Positions 1-8,629 of a stretch of DNA of 64,000 bases are shown here, piece by piece. The notes beneath the pieces are model-generated. The model was not told the DNA's origin, ran no database searches, and saw only the letters and a program-made list of their open reading frames with translations. Origin of the DNA: CAWCJL01 sp963795775 (GTDB lineage: Bacteria; Acidobacteriota; Terriglobia; Terriglobales; Acidobacteriaceae); contig CAWCJL010000001.1 in assembly GCA_963795775.1 (NCBI GenBank), forward strand, positions 1 through 64,000. The letters are read 5' to 3'. Numbering within the stretch: the first letter of the stretch is position 1; the number at the start of each line of letters is the position of its first letter. The position numbers and the translations under genes were made by a program.

Positions 1-60
1 CGTCATCTCTTGCTGGCTCGAGAGCAGGGGCATAGCCGCGCAATCATGATTCGGGTTCGG

Positions 61-103
61 CCCGAATTGCACCACACCCGAATTGCACCGGGCCCGAATT
101 GCA
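61..103. repeat. Three 16-bp-spaced direct repeats
   Basis: The 11-mer CCCGAATTGCA occurs at 61, 77 and 93, a strict 16-bp period with variable 5-bp fillers. It lies just upstream of the duplicated 3' fragment of the GloVer gene. There are too few and too short copies for a CRISPR array. Function unknown; it may mark a recombination junction. Confidence 0.6.
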
Positions 104-119
104 GCAGGCCGACTCGTGC

Positions 120-248
120 GGCCGGTATGACTTCGCGGCGGCGGGCTCGCCGGTGAACCTGACCGGGGCGGCGAATCCGGTGACGGTGACGCTGACCATT
201 GGGAACGATAGCGGGACGGCGCAGGTGAAGGCAGTGCGGGTGCGGTGA
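120..248 (+). pseudogene. Duplicated 3'-end fragment of the GloVer-repeat gene
   Basis: Positions 120-248 match 2058-2186, the last 42 codons plus stop of the downstream GloVer-repeat gene, with a single mismatch (A at 233, G at 2171). Homology stops abruptly at 120. The fragment has no start codon and no repeat region. It is most simply the end of a second, deleted or rearranged paralogue, or a partial duplication. The upstream part of this copy may lie outside the window or may have been lost. Confidence 0.8.
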
Positions 249-535
249 CGATCATATTTCCATCGTTTTTATTGACACCCGAGCGGAGGGAAGCCTAGCC
301 TTGGCTCGCTCCTCAACGCGATGTCAAAACAGGTCCGATACAGGCGCTGCCGCCGAACGCTCCGAAGGTTTGGGTAAACCAAGTTGGGAGTTTGCCCTGA
401 ATCGCGTGGCGTGAAGCCAAACCACGCCGCGTGAACCATTACTGTGCCCTGTATGCGAATCAGGAGATCGTCGCCCCCCATACAGGCAGCCCGCGCGGGT
501 TCTTCGGCCCTGCGCAGAACCGGGAGGAGAATCGC

Positions 536-2186
536 ATGACAGCTCTGAAACCAGGTAGTCCAACCATCCGAAAGTACGGCCTGTTCCTTGCGCTCCTGAG
601 CGCCGCGGCAGGAGTCAGCGCAGCTTCCGCGCAGACGCTGACATCGCTGGTCAGCTTCAACTATACCGATGGCGCAGCTCCGTTTGCCGGCCTGATCGCT
701 GACGGCAACGGCAACCTCTTCGGGACGACTACACAAGGCGGAGCGTCCGAATATGGCACGGTCTTCGAGATTGCCAAGACGGCGAGCGGCTATGCCGGCA
801 CGCCGACTACCCTGGTCAGCTTCAACGGTACCGATGGCGCATATCCGCATGGCGGCTTGATTGCTGACGGCAATGGCAACCTCTTCGGGACGACCGAAGA
901 AGGCGGAGCGTCCGAAGAGGGCACGGTCTTCGAGATCGCCAAGACGGCGAGCGGCTATGCCAGCACGCCGACTACCCTGGTCAGCTTCAACTATACCGAT
1001 GGCGCAGCTCCGCATGGCGGCCTAATCGCCGACGGCAACGGCAACCTGTTCGGGACGACCTCAGAAGGCGGAGCGTCCGTATATGGCACGGTCTTCGAGA
1101 TCGCCAAGACGGCGAGCGGATATGCCAGCACGCCGACTACCCTGGTCAGCTTCAACAATACCGATGGCGCATATCCACTCGCCGGCCTGATCGCTGACGG
1201 CAACGGCAACCTGTTCGGGACGACCTCAGAAGGCGGAGCGTCCGGAGTATGGCACGGTCTTCGAGATCGCCAAAACCTCGACCGGCTATGCCAGCACGCC
1301 GACTACCCTGGTCAGCTTCAACAATACCGATGGCGCATATCCGGTCGCCGGCCTGATCGCTGACAGCAACGGCAATCTCTTCGGGACGACCCAAGGAGGC
1401 GGAGCGTCCGGAGATGGCACGGTCTTCGAGATCGCCAAGACGGCGAGCGGCTATGCCAGCACGCCGACTACCCTGGTCAGCTTCAACGGTACCGATGGCG
1501 CAACTCCGCAGGCCGGCCTGATCGCCGACGGCAACGGCAACCTCTTCGGGACGACCGAAGAAGGCGGAGCGTCCGGAGATGGCACGGTCTTCGAGATCGC
1601 CAAGACGGCGAGCGGGTATGCCAGCACGCCGACTACCCTGGTCAGCTTCAACTATACCGATGGCGCATATCCGTACGCCAGCCTGATCGCTGACGGCAAC
1701 GGCAACCTCTTCGGGACGACCTCAGGAGGCGGAGCGTCCGGAGATGGCACGGTCTTCGAGATCGCGGGCAGCGGTTTTGTACCTCTGCTGCGGGAGTTTG
1801 CGTCGTTCAAGGCGGCGCTGGCGATCTTTACTCAGAGGCCGTATGGGTATGCGCTGGATGCGGTGTTCACGCCGGGGCCGAGCAGCACGGGGATCCATCC
1901 CGCGAGCGAGGCGGTGACCTTGCAAATTGGCAGCTACACGGTGACGATCCCGGCGGGTTCGTTCCACAAAGTAGGCAGCGGGGCGAATGCTCCGTATGCG
2001 TACGAGGGGACGATCAACGGCGTGAAGACGGGAGCGGTGATTACGCCTCTAAGCGGAGGCCGGTATGACTTCGCGGCGGCGGGCTCGCCGGTGAACCTGA
2101 CCGGGGCGGCGAATCCGGTGACGGTGACGCTGACCATTGGGAACGATAGCGGGACGGCGCAGGTGAAGGCGGTGCGGGTGCGGTGA
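536..2186 (+). pseudogene. Secreted GloVer tandem-repeat (choice-of-anchor) protein, frameshifted
   Basis: The start ATG at 536 is preceded by GGGAGGAG. The N-terminus has a signal peptide (basic start, then FLALLSAAAGVSA and an alanine-rich cleavage region). Seven 55-residue units follow, each with LVSFN.TDGA, GLIADGNGNLFGTT, GGAS and GTVFEIA blocks, as in the extracellular GloVer/TIGR03803 repeats, which probably form a beta-propeller-like surface protein. A C-terminal beta-rich region with a TVTLTIGNDSG-like strand pattern closes the protein. In the fourth unit (about 1238-1246) one extra base shifts the frame (GCGTCCGGAGTATGG against GCGTCCGTATATGG in a sister unit); reading continues in the new frame to 2186. 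Without the extra base the product would be about 550 residues. Ligand or substrate unknown. It is either a true pseudogene or a sequencing error in a repeat. Confidence 0.8.
647..1772 (+). repeat. Seven tandem 165-bp coding repeats
   Basis: Units begin (at the Leu codon of LVSFN) at 647, 812, 977, 1142, 1308, 1473 and 1638. The period is 165 bp except between units four and five, where it is 166 bp because of the extra base. DNA identity between units is very high, including synonymous sites, which indicates recent unit duplication or gene conversion. Such arrays are prone to assembly collapse or indel error. Confidence 0.85.
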
Positions 2187-2203
2187 AACGGCGGGCCGGA
2201 GAA

Positions 2204-2226
2204 GCGCCTCCTTTTACGGGAGGCGC
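2204..2226 (+). terminator. Hairpin after the GloVer gene
   Basis: GCGCCTCC at 2204-2211 pairs perfectly with GGAGGCGC at 2219-2226 across a 7-base loop, 18 bp after the stop codon. No T-tract follows, so this may be a weak terminator or an mRNA 3'-end stabiliser. Confidence 0.45.
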
Positions 2227-2344
2227 GGCCGGCATCGATCCGCCGATTCGTCCAGCCTAAAACTTGGCCGATCCGCCCTCTGCGGAAAGTTCAGCCCGCC
2301 GGTTGATCCCTTCGACCATGCGGCCTTGATCAGCGCGCCAGAAG

Positions 2345-2382
2345 GTGAACCGTGTGCAGCCGCGTGAACCGTGTGCAGCCGC
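2345..2382. repeat. 19-bp perfect tandem duplication
   Basis: GTGAACCGTGTGCAGCCGC occurs twice back to back (2345-2363, 2364-2382) in the spacer between the convergent GloVer gene and the sugar-acid operon. It is non-coding, probably a slippage product. Confidence 0.7.
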
Positions 2383-2418
2383 GCACCCAGACTGGTCGGA
2401 CTGGCAAAATCCAGATCG

Positions 2419-3351
2419 TCATTTGGCCCAGGACAAAGCCTTTGCATTGAGTCCACGGGCAAGTTCAATCAGTTCGGTCCGGGTGCACGGATGAACCTGG
2501 GGCAGGGGATGGCGGCCCAGGTCACAATTGATGATCCCACCTTCCTTCATCAGGATTTTCGCTGCGAGCAATCCGCACTGCCGGTTTTCAAAGTTGATGA
2601 GAGGAAGACAGCGCGCGTACTGCTCCATAGCTGACGCGCGGTCCCCTGAGAAATGAGCTTCGAGGATCGGCCGGATGAGATCCGGATAGCCGCCGCCTGT
2701 CATGGCTCCTGTGCACCCCGCGTCGAGATCGGCCATAAGGGTGATCCCTTCCTCGCCGTCCCAGGGCCCCTCGATGGCCTCCCCTCCAAGCTCGATCAGC
2801 TCACGCAGCTTCGAGGCTGCCTGGGCGCTCTCGATCTTGAAGTAAGCGACGTGCTCAATCTCTCGCGCGAGCTGTGCAAGGAACGACGCGGGCATGGGAG
2901 TACCACTCACCGGCGCATCCTGGATCATGATCGGAATCGAGATAGCGTCCGAGAGCTGCTCGAAGAAGCTCCGGATTGCCCCCGGTGTGGCACGTATGGT
3001 GGCGCCGTGATACGGGGGCATCACCATGACCATCGAGGCGCCCTGGTCCTGGGCTCGACGGCTGCGCTCTGCACAGACTTTTGTGCTGAAGTGCGTGGTT
3101 GTAACAATCACGGGCACACGTCCGCGAATGTGTTTCAGAAGCTCTCCGGTCAGCAACTCTCGCTCTTCATCCGAGAGCACAAACTGCTCCGAGAAGTTGG
3201 CCAGGATGCAGACTCCTTGTGAGCCAGCATCGATCATGAAGTCGACACAGCGCCGCTGCCCATCGAGATCAAGGCAGCCCTGCTCGTCGAAGATGGTCGG
3301 CACTACGGGAAAGACCCCACGATATCGTTCGCGCTGGGAGGAAGCAGTCAT
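2419..3351 (-). CDS. L-2-keto-3-deoxyarabonate dehydratase-like (DHDPS/NAL family)
   Basis: The 310-residue product is a DapA/N-acetylneuraminate lyase family TIM barrel. The Schiff-base lysine is in AYFKIES (about residue 171). The segment PIMIQDAPVSG replaces the tyrosine-containing stretch of true dihydrodipicolinate synthases, and this MIQDAP form together with EGPWDGEEGIT is typical of L-2-keto-3-deoxyarabonate dehydratases, which convert L-KDA to 2-oxoglutarate semialdehyde. It is the last gene of a minus-strand operon with a sugar-acid dehydratase, an NAD(P) oxidoreductase and an MFS carrier, which fits pentonate breakdown in the cytoplasm. A 2-oxoglutarate semialdehyde dehydrogenase is not in the window. 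Family assignment is secure; exact substrate is inferred. Confidence 0.85.
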   Translation of the reverse strand: MTASSQRERYRGVFPVVPTIFDEQGCLDLDGQRRCVDFMIDAGSQGVCILANFSEQFVLSDEERELLTGELLKHIRGRVPVIVTTTHFSTKVCAERSRRAQDQGASMVMVMPPYHGATIRATPGAIRSFFEQLSDAISIPIMIQDAPVSGTPMPASFLAQLAREIEHVAYFKIESAQAASKLRELIELGGEAIEGPWDGEEGITLMADLDAGCTGAMTGGGYPDLIRPILEAHFSGDRASAMEQYARCLPLINFENRQCGLLAAKILMKEGGIINCDLGRHPLPQVHPCTRTELIELARGLNAKALSWAK

Positions 3352-3416
3352 ATGAACTCCGATCGGTGATTGTGGAGGATACGGAAGTTAAGCTGATTCC
3401 GCGCTTCTCGGAATAT

Positions 3417-4298
3417 CTAGACCTCGAACTTCGAGCGCAGGACCTCGACAACGGCGGCCATGTCGCGCTCACCATATCCTGCGGCTTCTGCCTGTTCGAA
3501 AAGCTTTCTGGAGCAGGCCGCCGTTGTCAGCTCAATGCCATTTACCGCGGCAGCCTTTTGAGCGTAACGAAGGTCCTTGTCCATGAGCCGCAACATGAAG
3601 TTCACATCATAGGTTCGGGCCGTCATGCGCTCGGACATCGCTCTGGAGATATTGCTTCCCGCCGCGCCTCCGTTCAGGAATTCCAAAGCCTGCGCGCGAT
3701 CCAAAGAACTCCGCTCGATCCAGGCGAGGGCCTCTGCAAATGAGACTGCTTGTACACCGCAGAGGAAGTTGTTGATGAGCTTGAGCAACGCACCGCTTCC
3801 CACAGGACCGAGGTGCACGATGGATTTGCTCATGGCCGCCAGCACAGGCCGCGCGGCTTCCAACGTTGCGGGATCGCCGCCCACGAGGAACGTCAGTTCC
3901 CCGGCGTTTGCCTGGAGACGGCTGCCGGTTACCGGCGCATCCATCATCCGCAAGCCGCGAGCTTCCGCTTCGTGTTGCAACTGCTTTACCCACTCCGGGG
4001 TCACCGTTCCACACTCGATAACGACCGAGCCTGCCTGCATTGCAGCGAGCGCACCCTTCGGCCCCAGCCACGCTTCGCGAGAGGCCTCATCATCGGCGAG
4101 CATCGAGAGCACTACCGCGGCATTACTAGCCGCCAGCGCCGGAGTGCCGGCGATCTGAGCACCGGTTTCCGCCAGGATTTCAGCCTTCTCTCGCGTGCGG
4201 TTGTAAACAGCAAGCGGAAAGCCGGCTTTCCGAAGATTGCGCGCCATTCCGCTTCCCATGGTTCCTGTACCCAGCAGTGCCACCCGTTCCTTCGACAT
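3417..4298 (-). CDS. NAD(P)-dependent oxidoreductase, 3-hydroxyisobutyrate dehydrogenase family
   Basis: This beta-hydroxyacid dehydrogenase has about 293 residues. The N-terminal Rossmann motif is ALLGTGTMGSGMA. The substrate-loop signature is DAPVTGSRLQANAGELTFLV, and the catalytic lysine lies in GSGALLKLINNF. I chose the start at 4298 because GGGAG stands 6-7 bases upstream; an in-frame ATG at 4316 would overlap the previous gene's stop codon (ATGA) but has a poorer ribosome site. The family oxidises or reduces short 3-hydroxy acids such as tartronate semialdehyde or 3-hydroxyisobutyrate. Within this operon it probably handles a sugar-acid intermediate, but the substrate cannot be read from the sequence. 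Confidence 0.85.
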   Translation of the reverse strand: MSKERVALLGTGTMGSGMARNLRKAGFPLAVYNRTREKAEILAETGAQIAGTPALAASNAAVVLSMLADDEASREAWLGPKGALAAMQAGSVVIECGTVTPEWVKQLQHEAEARGLRMMDAPVTGSRLQANAGELTFLVGGDPATLEAARPVLAAMSKSIVHLGPVGSGALLKLINNFLCGVQAVSFAEALAWIERSSLDRAQALEFLNGGAAGSNISRAMSERMTARTYDVNFMLRLMDKDLRYAQKAAAVNGIELTTAACSRKLFEQAEAAGYGERDMAAVVEVLRSKFEV

Positions 4299-4312
4299 GC
4301 ATGTCTCCCGTG

Positions 4313-5485
4313 TCATTCCACGATCTTGAAGCGTTTCAGCGACTCTTCGTTCACCGTTAAGCCAAGTCCGGGCAGCTCATCGTCGAGGTCGATATAGCCG
4401 TTGGCAGGTACAGGCTCACCGTCGAAGATGTACCAGAACAGCTCGTTCCCAACCTCGACATCCACTTTGGGGAAGAATTCCGCGATGGGTGAGTTCAGAC
4501 TGGCCATGACCACATGGTAGTTGTGCATCTGCCCGGCATGCGGAACGACAGGAATTTGGAAGGCCTCGGCCATTGCGGAGATCTTGCGCGCCTGGCTGAT
4601 GCCCCCTACGCGGTTCGTATCGAACTGGATGTAATCGACAGCATTGTTCTCCAGCAGCTCGCGGAACCCGAAGATCGTGAATTCGTGCTCCCCTCCCGCA
4701 ATCGGAACCCGCCCATAGCTCTTCAGCTCCTTATAACCACGCGTGTCGTCTGGAATGACAGGCTCTTCCAGCCAGCGCAGATGGAAGGGCTCCAGAAGCG
4801 GCAGCATTCGCTTGGCGTAGTCGAGCGACCAGCCCATATAAGCGTCTGTCATGATGTCCACCCCATCACCGACCACCTCGCGCACCGTGCGGACCAATTC
4901 CAAATTCTTTTGCATTCCATCGGCGCCGTCGAGCGGTCCCCAGCCGAAGCGCAGCTTCATCATGGTGTAGCCTTCGTCCTTGTACTTCTGCGCCTCCGCA
5001 CGCAACTCCGGGATCGGCATCGCGTACAAGCGGCTTGCATACACCGGGATGCGGTCCTTTGTCCTGCCGCCCAGCAGTCGAAATACGGGCTGCTTCGCAG
5101 ACTTCCCCAGCAAGTCCCAAAGCGCGATGTCCACCGCCGAAATTGCTGTCAGCGCCACACCCTTCCGGCCAAACGCAAGAGTGCGGCGGTACATCTGTTG
5201 CCAGAGGTACTCGATATCCCAGGGATCTGCGCCGAGCAGTAGCGGTTTCAAATAGATGTCGATCAGCGATTTCGTCACCACCGGCGACAACGCGGCGTTG
5301 CCCAACCCCACCAGCCCCGCATCGGTAAAGATCTCGACCAGCAACCAATTGTGAAACGCGAAATTGCCCATCGAGGCCTCTCGAAAGGCCACTAGATCCA
5401 TCGGGTTGGTGCAGAAGTGCGGTGGGAGCGGAACGGTTTCCCCTTCCCACTGAACAACTCGGGTGCGTACTTCCGTGATTTTCAT
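4313..5485 (-). CDS. Enolase-superfamily sugar-acid dehydratase (mandelate racemase/rhamnonate dehydratase type)
   Basis: The 390-residue product has the mandelate racemase/muconate lactonizing enzyme fold: an N-terminal capping domain (about 1-130), then a barrel. Visible motifs are TAISAVDIALWDL, MMKLRFGWGP, the metal-binding acids in DAYMGW, WLEEP and GGEHE, and the late histidine in VPHAGQMHNYH. These match the acid-sugar dehydratase subgroup close to RhmD (L-rhamnonate dehydratase). Pairing with an L-KDA dehydratase-like enzyme suggests an L-pentonate (L-lyxonate or L-arabonate) as substrate, because every L-pentonate gives the same 2-keto-3-deoxy product. Its start codon overlaps the stop of the upstream MFS gene (ATGA), so translation is coupled. 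Confidence 0.85.
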   Translation of the reverse strand: MKITEVRTRVVQWEGETVPLPPHFCTNPMDLVAFREASMGNFAFHNWLLVEIFTDAGLVGLGNAALSPVVTKSLIDIYLKPLLLGADPWDIEYLWQQMYRRTLAFGRKGVALTAISAVDIALWDLLGKSAKQPVFRLLGGRTKDRIPVYASRLYAMPIPELRAEAQKYKDEGYTMMKLRFGWGPLDGADGMQKNLELVRTVREVVGDGVDIMTDAYMGWSLDYAKRMLPLLEPFHLRWLEEPVIPDDTRGYKELKSYGRVPIAGGEHEFTIFGFRELLENNAVDYIQFDTNRVGGISQARKISAMAEAFQIPVVPHAGQMHNYHVVMASLNSPIAEFFPKVDVEVGNELFWYIFDGEPVPANGYIDLDDELPGLGLTVNEESLKRFKIVE

Positions 5486-6720
5486 GCAAACTCTCCCCGT
5501 TTCAGGTCTACAGCGCGAAGCGGGCGAATCTTACCCGCGAATACCAGAATGGCAAGGAATCCGATGAGGTGAAAGGATCCGACAAAGATGAATATGGTCG
5601 CGTAGGTAAACCCGATTTGCAGCATACGACCGGCAACCAGGCTGAAGATCGCCCCGCCAATAGCGCCTCCGAAGCCGATCAGTCCCGCAACGGTGCCGAC
5701 GATGCTGAGTGGGAAAATATCCGCTGGAAGCGTCATGATGAGCCCCGACCACGCCTGCTGACAGAAAAAGGCGATGCTAAACAACACGATGGCTGTTTTA
5801 ACCGGTGAGATCGATACCAGCATAACCACCGGCATTCCCGCCGCGCAGAGCCCTAGCGCAAGCTTGCGTGATACATCCAGCGAAAACCCGCGACGCAGCA
5901 GCCAGCTTGAGAACCAGCCCCCGGCGAAGCTTCCCACGCCAGACGCTGCATAGGGAATCCATGCGTAATAGCTCACGTGCTTGATATCGAATCCGCGCGC
6001 GTCATAAAGGTATTTCGGTAGCCAGAAAAGCAGGAAGTACCATGCTGAATCGCTCATGAACTTGGCGAACACGAACATCTGCGTGTTGCGCATCTTCAGG
6101 ATGTCGCTCCAACTCATCTCGTTCGCGATCAGCCGCGCGTCAAGTGTGTTTACGGAGAGAGTGTTGCCATCAGGGCGATAAGTGAGCGACCACCACACAA
6201 CCCATATCAGGCCAATTCCTCCGGACAGCAGAAACACAGCTCGCCAGCCGCTGTGCAGCAGAACAAAGCCTATGAGCGGTGGCGCCAACACGGATCCGAC
6301 CGCCGTTCCGGCATTGATCAGGCCCATCGCTGTGGAACGCGCGTCCGGAGGAATCCATTCCGCCACCACACGCGTCGCAGCAGGGAAGCCGCCGCCCTCT
6401 CCAGCGCCCAGAGCAAGGCGAGCCAGCAGAAGCACGCCAAACCCGTTGGCCGCTGCGTGCAGCGTACATGCAACGGACCAGCCGATCATAATCAACATGA
6501 AGCCGCGGCGTGTACCAAGCGCATCCAGCAGGCGTCCTCCGCCGATGTACATCGCCGCATAGGTGAGGAGGAACCCAGTTCCCAGGTACGAGAACTGCTG
6601 GTCGGACAATGGAATGTTCTTCTGGATCGCAGCAATGGCCACGGGCAGTGACTGCCGATCGAAGTAGCTGATCGCGATAGCGGCCGCTACGAGCCCAACG
6701 ATGTACCACCTACCCCCCAT
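5482..6720 (-). CDS. MFS transporter, anion:cation symporter (hexuronate-like) family
   Basis: The product has about 412 residues and 12 predicted membrane segments. It opens with WYIVGLVAAAIAISYFDRQSL and contains GAGEGGGFPAATRVVAEW in the second to fourth helix region, the signature of the ACS branch that imports hexuronates, galactonate and related acids by proton symport. The ATG at 6720 is preceded by AGGA at a suitable distance; two in-frame GTG codons lie just upstream. It is the first gene of the four-gene sugar-acid operon, and ATGA overlap couples it to the dehydratase. Import of an aldonic or pentonic acid is inferred from context. Confidence 0.88.
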   Translation of the reverse strand: MGGRWYIVGLVAAAIAISYFDRQSLPVAIAAIQKNIPLSDQQFSYLGTGFLLTYAAMYIGGGRLLDALGTRRGFMLIMIGWSVACTLHAAANGFGVLLLARLALGAGEGGGFPAATRVVAEWIPPDARSTAMGLINAGTAVGSVLAPPLIGFVLLHSGWRAVFLLSGGIGLIWVVWWSLTYRPDGNTLSVNTLDARLIANEMSWSDILKMRNTQMFVFAKFMSDSAWYFLLFWLPKYLYDARGFDIKHVSYYAWIPYAASGVGSFAGGWFSSWLLRRGFSLDVSRKLALGLCAAGMPVVMLVSISPVKTAIVLFSIAFFCQQAWSGLIMTLPADIFPLSIVGTVAGLIGFGGAIGGAIFSLVAGRMLQIGFTYATIFIFVGSFHLIGFLAILVFAGKIRPLRAVDLKRGEFA

Positions 6721-6752
6721 CACCACTCATTCCTGCCGGCGTGATCTCGTGC

Positions 6753-6767
6753 GCAACCGGCAGTTGC
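6753..6767. promoter_or_regulatory. Inverted repeat upstream of the sugar-acid operon
   Basis: GCAAC (6753-6757) and GTTGC (6763-6767) form a perfect inverted repeat around CGGCA, 33 bp upstream of the first operon gene. Position and symmetry suit a repressor operator, for example for a GntR- or LacI-type regulator. No regulator gene is adjacent, so this is tentative. Confidence 0.3.
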
Positions 6768-7277
6768 CGAGGCGAACATATCGGGATGGGACGGTCCGGC
6801 TATCAATTCACCAGGTCAAGAGGATCACTGAGGTTATGACACTGCACCTGAACCTCGCTCCAAGGTAGCTATATCGGACAAGACACAAAACCGTTCAAGT
6901 CGTCCTTACAGATGGCAGCCCCCACCAGTAAGCAGCGGCATAGAAAAGCTTTCCAAAGGTACTGCCGTGAGTTTCGAGATGTCAATTTCTTCTACCCGGA
7001 ATGCCGCAACACGTACCGACGCTGTCTCGCAGAAGGTGGCATCGACGGCCCTGTGCCGCTGACCGATGATGCCGATATGGCACGCCATTCCGAAGAACGA
7101 GCCTACTTCATCATCAGGGTCTATCACTCTGATAGAGGACATCCTCGACGGAAGAGAATCTTCCTCGCTCAATCTCGGAAGCTAGAGGGTTGGGCTGTCT
7201 CCAAGCTGCTTTGAGCAGCATCGCAACGGGAGAAGCGCACGCAATCGCAATCGCGGCTGCGTGCGCTCCTGACGAGG
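6768..7277. other. Intergenic region without a supported gene
   Basis: About 510 bp between the sugar-acid operon and the TIGR03118 gene. Short open frames exist on both strands (about 6906-7172 minus, 6912-7214 plus), but neither has recognisable domains or a good ribosome site. It should contain the promoter of the minus-strand operon; no clear -35/-10 pair was identified. Confidence 0.5.
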
Positions 7278-8384
7278 CTATCGATCGTTGCCGTAAGGAT
7301 TCTCGATGGCCGTTATACTGCCAAACAGCCCATCCTGCTCGTGATTGGAGCCGGCGGAAAAGAAAAGTGTGTTAGCCGGACCCGCATTCGTTCCATTGCC
7401 GAAAGAAAGGCCCCATAGTCCCTCGTTCCGGATTACGCTGCCGTTCTTGTCTCGCAACCAGCCGCGAAAGTGTCCATTCACCGGATCGAAAACCAGGATG
7501 GTACCGCTGCCGAACTGGCCAACCAGCAGACTGTGGCTGAAAATTCCGAAGTCGCCGGAAGCAAGAGTCAGTCCCCACGGCGCATTGAACCAGGGGCCGT
7601 GCTGCAAGCGGCGGAGGAGGCCGCCTGTCGGCGAGAAGATATCAACGTAGCCCAAGCCATCGCCATCCACCTCGTCGTGCTTGGCCGAGTCCTGGACGGC
7701 GTAGGTTACATAGATTTCGCCTCCAATGTTCTGAACATTGAAGGGCGCATAACCAGCTGGCAGTTCTGGATCCCGAAAGCTTCGTTCGGGCAAGTGAATG
7801 GAGCTGTAGCTCGTGTCATAGACCTGCACACGGGATTGCCTGAAATCCGCAACGTATAAATACTGACGGGGACGACCCGCGTTGAACTCAGCCTGGGCAA
7901 TCGTTGCGCCCTTGAAGACAGACGCATTTTTCTGATTGACCTTGATGACGGCTTTGGTCAGATTTACTTTCGGGTTCCAGCCGGAAACGGTGCCGTCTTC
8001 CGTGACAAAGAGGAATACCGCCGGCGATCCCGAAGCTATCTCGAAATCCGGGCCGCCATTGAAAACTGTGCCCGTCGGCGTTCCTGTTGCACCTCCGGAG
8101 CTGTCGGCCGGAGGTATGGTTACGACCAGGGGCTGCGGGGAGCCGGTGCCAAGGTACAGGGTAGAGAGCCCGGTGCCGTTGTCGGACACCCACCAAGGGC
8201 TGCCGGAACCGCGTGAAAGGCCCCATGGATTGACAAGGTGCATATCCTTGATCTTCGCGCCGGCGCCATCTGACACAAGGTTCGTCTGTTGATAGTGCTG
8301 CGCTTGCAAGAAAACTGGGAGTGCCGCCACGGCGACACCTGCGATAACTGCGCGAAAAATCGACTTACTTCGAATCATCTGCAT
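7278..8384 (-). CDS. TIGR03118 family secreted protein
   Basis: The product has about 368 residues. A signal peptide (basic MIRSK start, then hydrophobic AVIAGVAVAALPVFLQA) is followed by the motifs of the TIGR03118 family: NLVSDGAG, LVNPWGLSRG, PWWVSDNGTG, FLFVTEDGTVSGWNP, YVADF, and near the C-terminus GNGTNAGPANTLFFSAG. The fold is probably a beta-propeller and the protein is exported; no enzymatic function is established for the family. AGGAGG lies 4 bp before the ATG at 8384 (10 bp before an alternative ATG at 8378); upstream in-frame codons lack such a site. It is divergently transcribed from the acyltransferase gene at 8630. Confidence 0.85.
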   Translation of the reverse strand: MQMIRSKSIFRAVIAGVAVAALPVFLQAQHYQQTNLVSDGAGAKIKDMHLVNPWGLSRGSGSPWWVSDNGTGLSTLYLGTGSPQPLVVTIPPADSSGGATGTPTGTVFNGGPDFEIASGSPAVFLFVTEDGTVSGWNPKVNLTKAVIKVNQKNASVFKGATIAQAEFNAGRPRQYLYVADFRQSRVQVYDTSYSSIHLPERSFRDPELPAGYAPFNVQNIGGEIYVTYAVQDSAKHDEVDGDGLGYVDIFSPTGGLLRRLQHGPWFNAPWGLTLASGDFGIFSHSLLVGQFGSGTILVFDPVNGHFRGWLRDKNGSVIRNEGLWGLSFGNGTNAGPANTLFFSAGSNHEQDGLFGSITAIENPYGNDR

Positions 8385-8629
8385 GTAACCTCCTGGGCAA
8401 GTGCATGCGGGATCGGGTGCATACCGAGTCACGCTAGAGTGTTGCCGCGGAGGAGTTGTCACTCAGGTGTCAGAGCTGTGTCATTTCACCAGCTTGAGAG
8501 TCAAAGCAGGGAACTCGCAGGAAAGTCTACAAAGGCAAATGGGCTGTTTCAAACATCTGTGAACGTGACCAGATATGATCCCGCAGAGGGATGAGCGGGA
8601 GCACTGGCGAAATCCTGGAGGCTGAATCG

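Noticed and set aside
61..103. CRISPR-like repeat
   Set aside because: Only three 11-bp copies with 5-bp fillers.
6906..7214. Overlapping 88-residue minus and 100-residue plus frames
   Set aside because: No domains, no ribosome site, and neither strand is clearly favoured.
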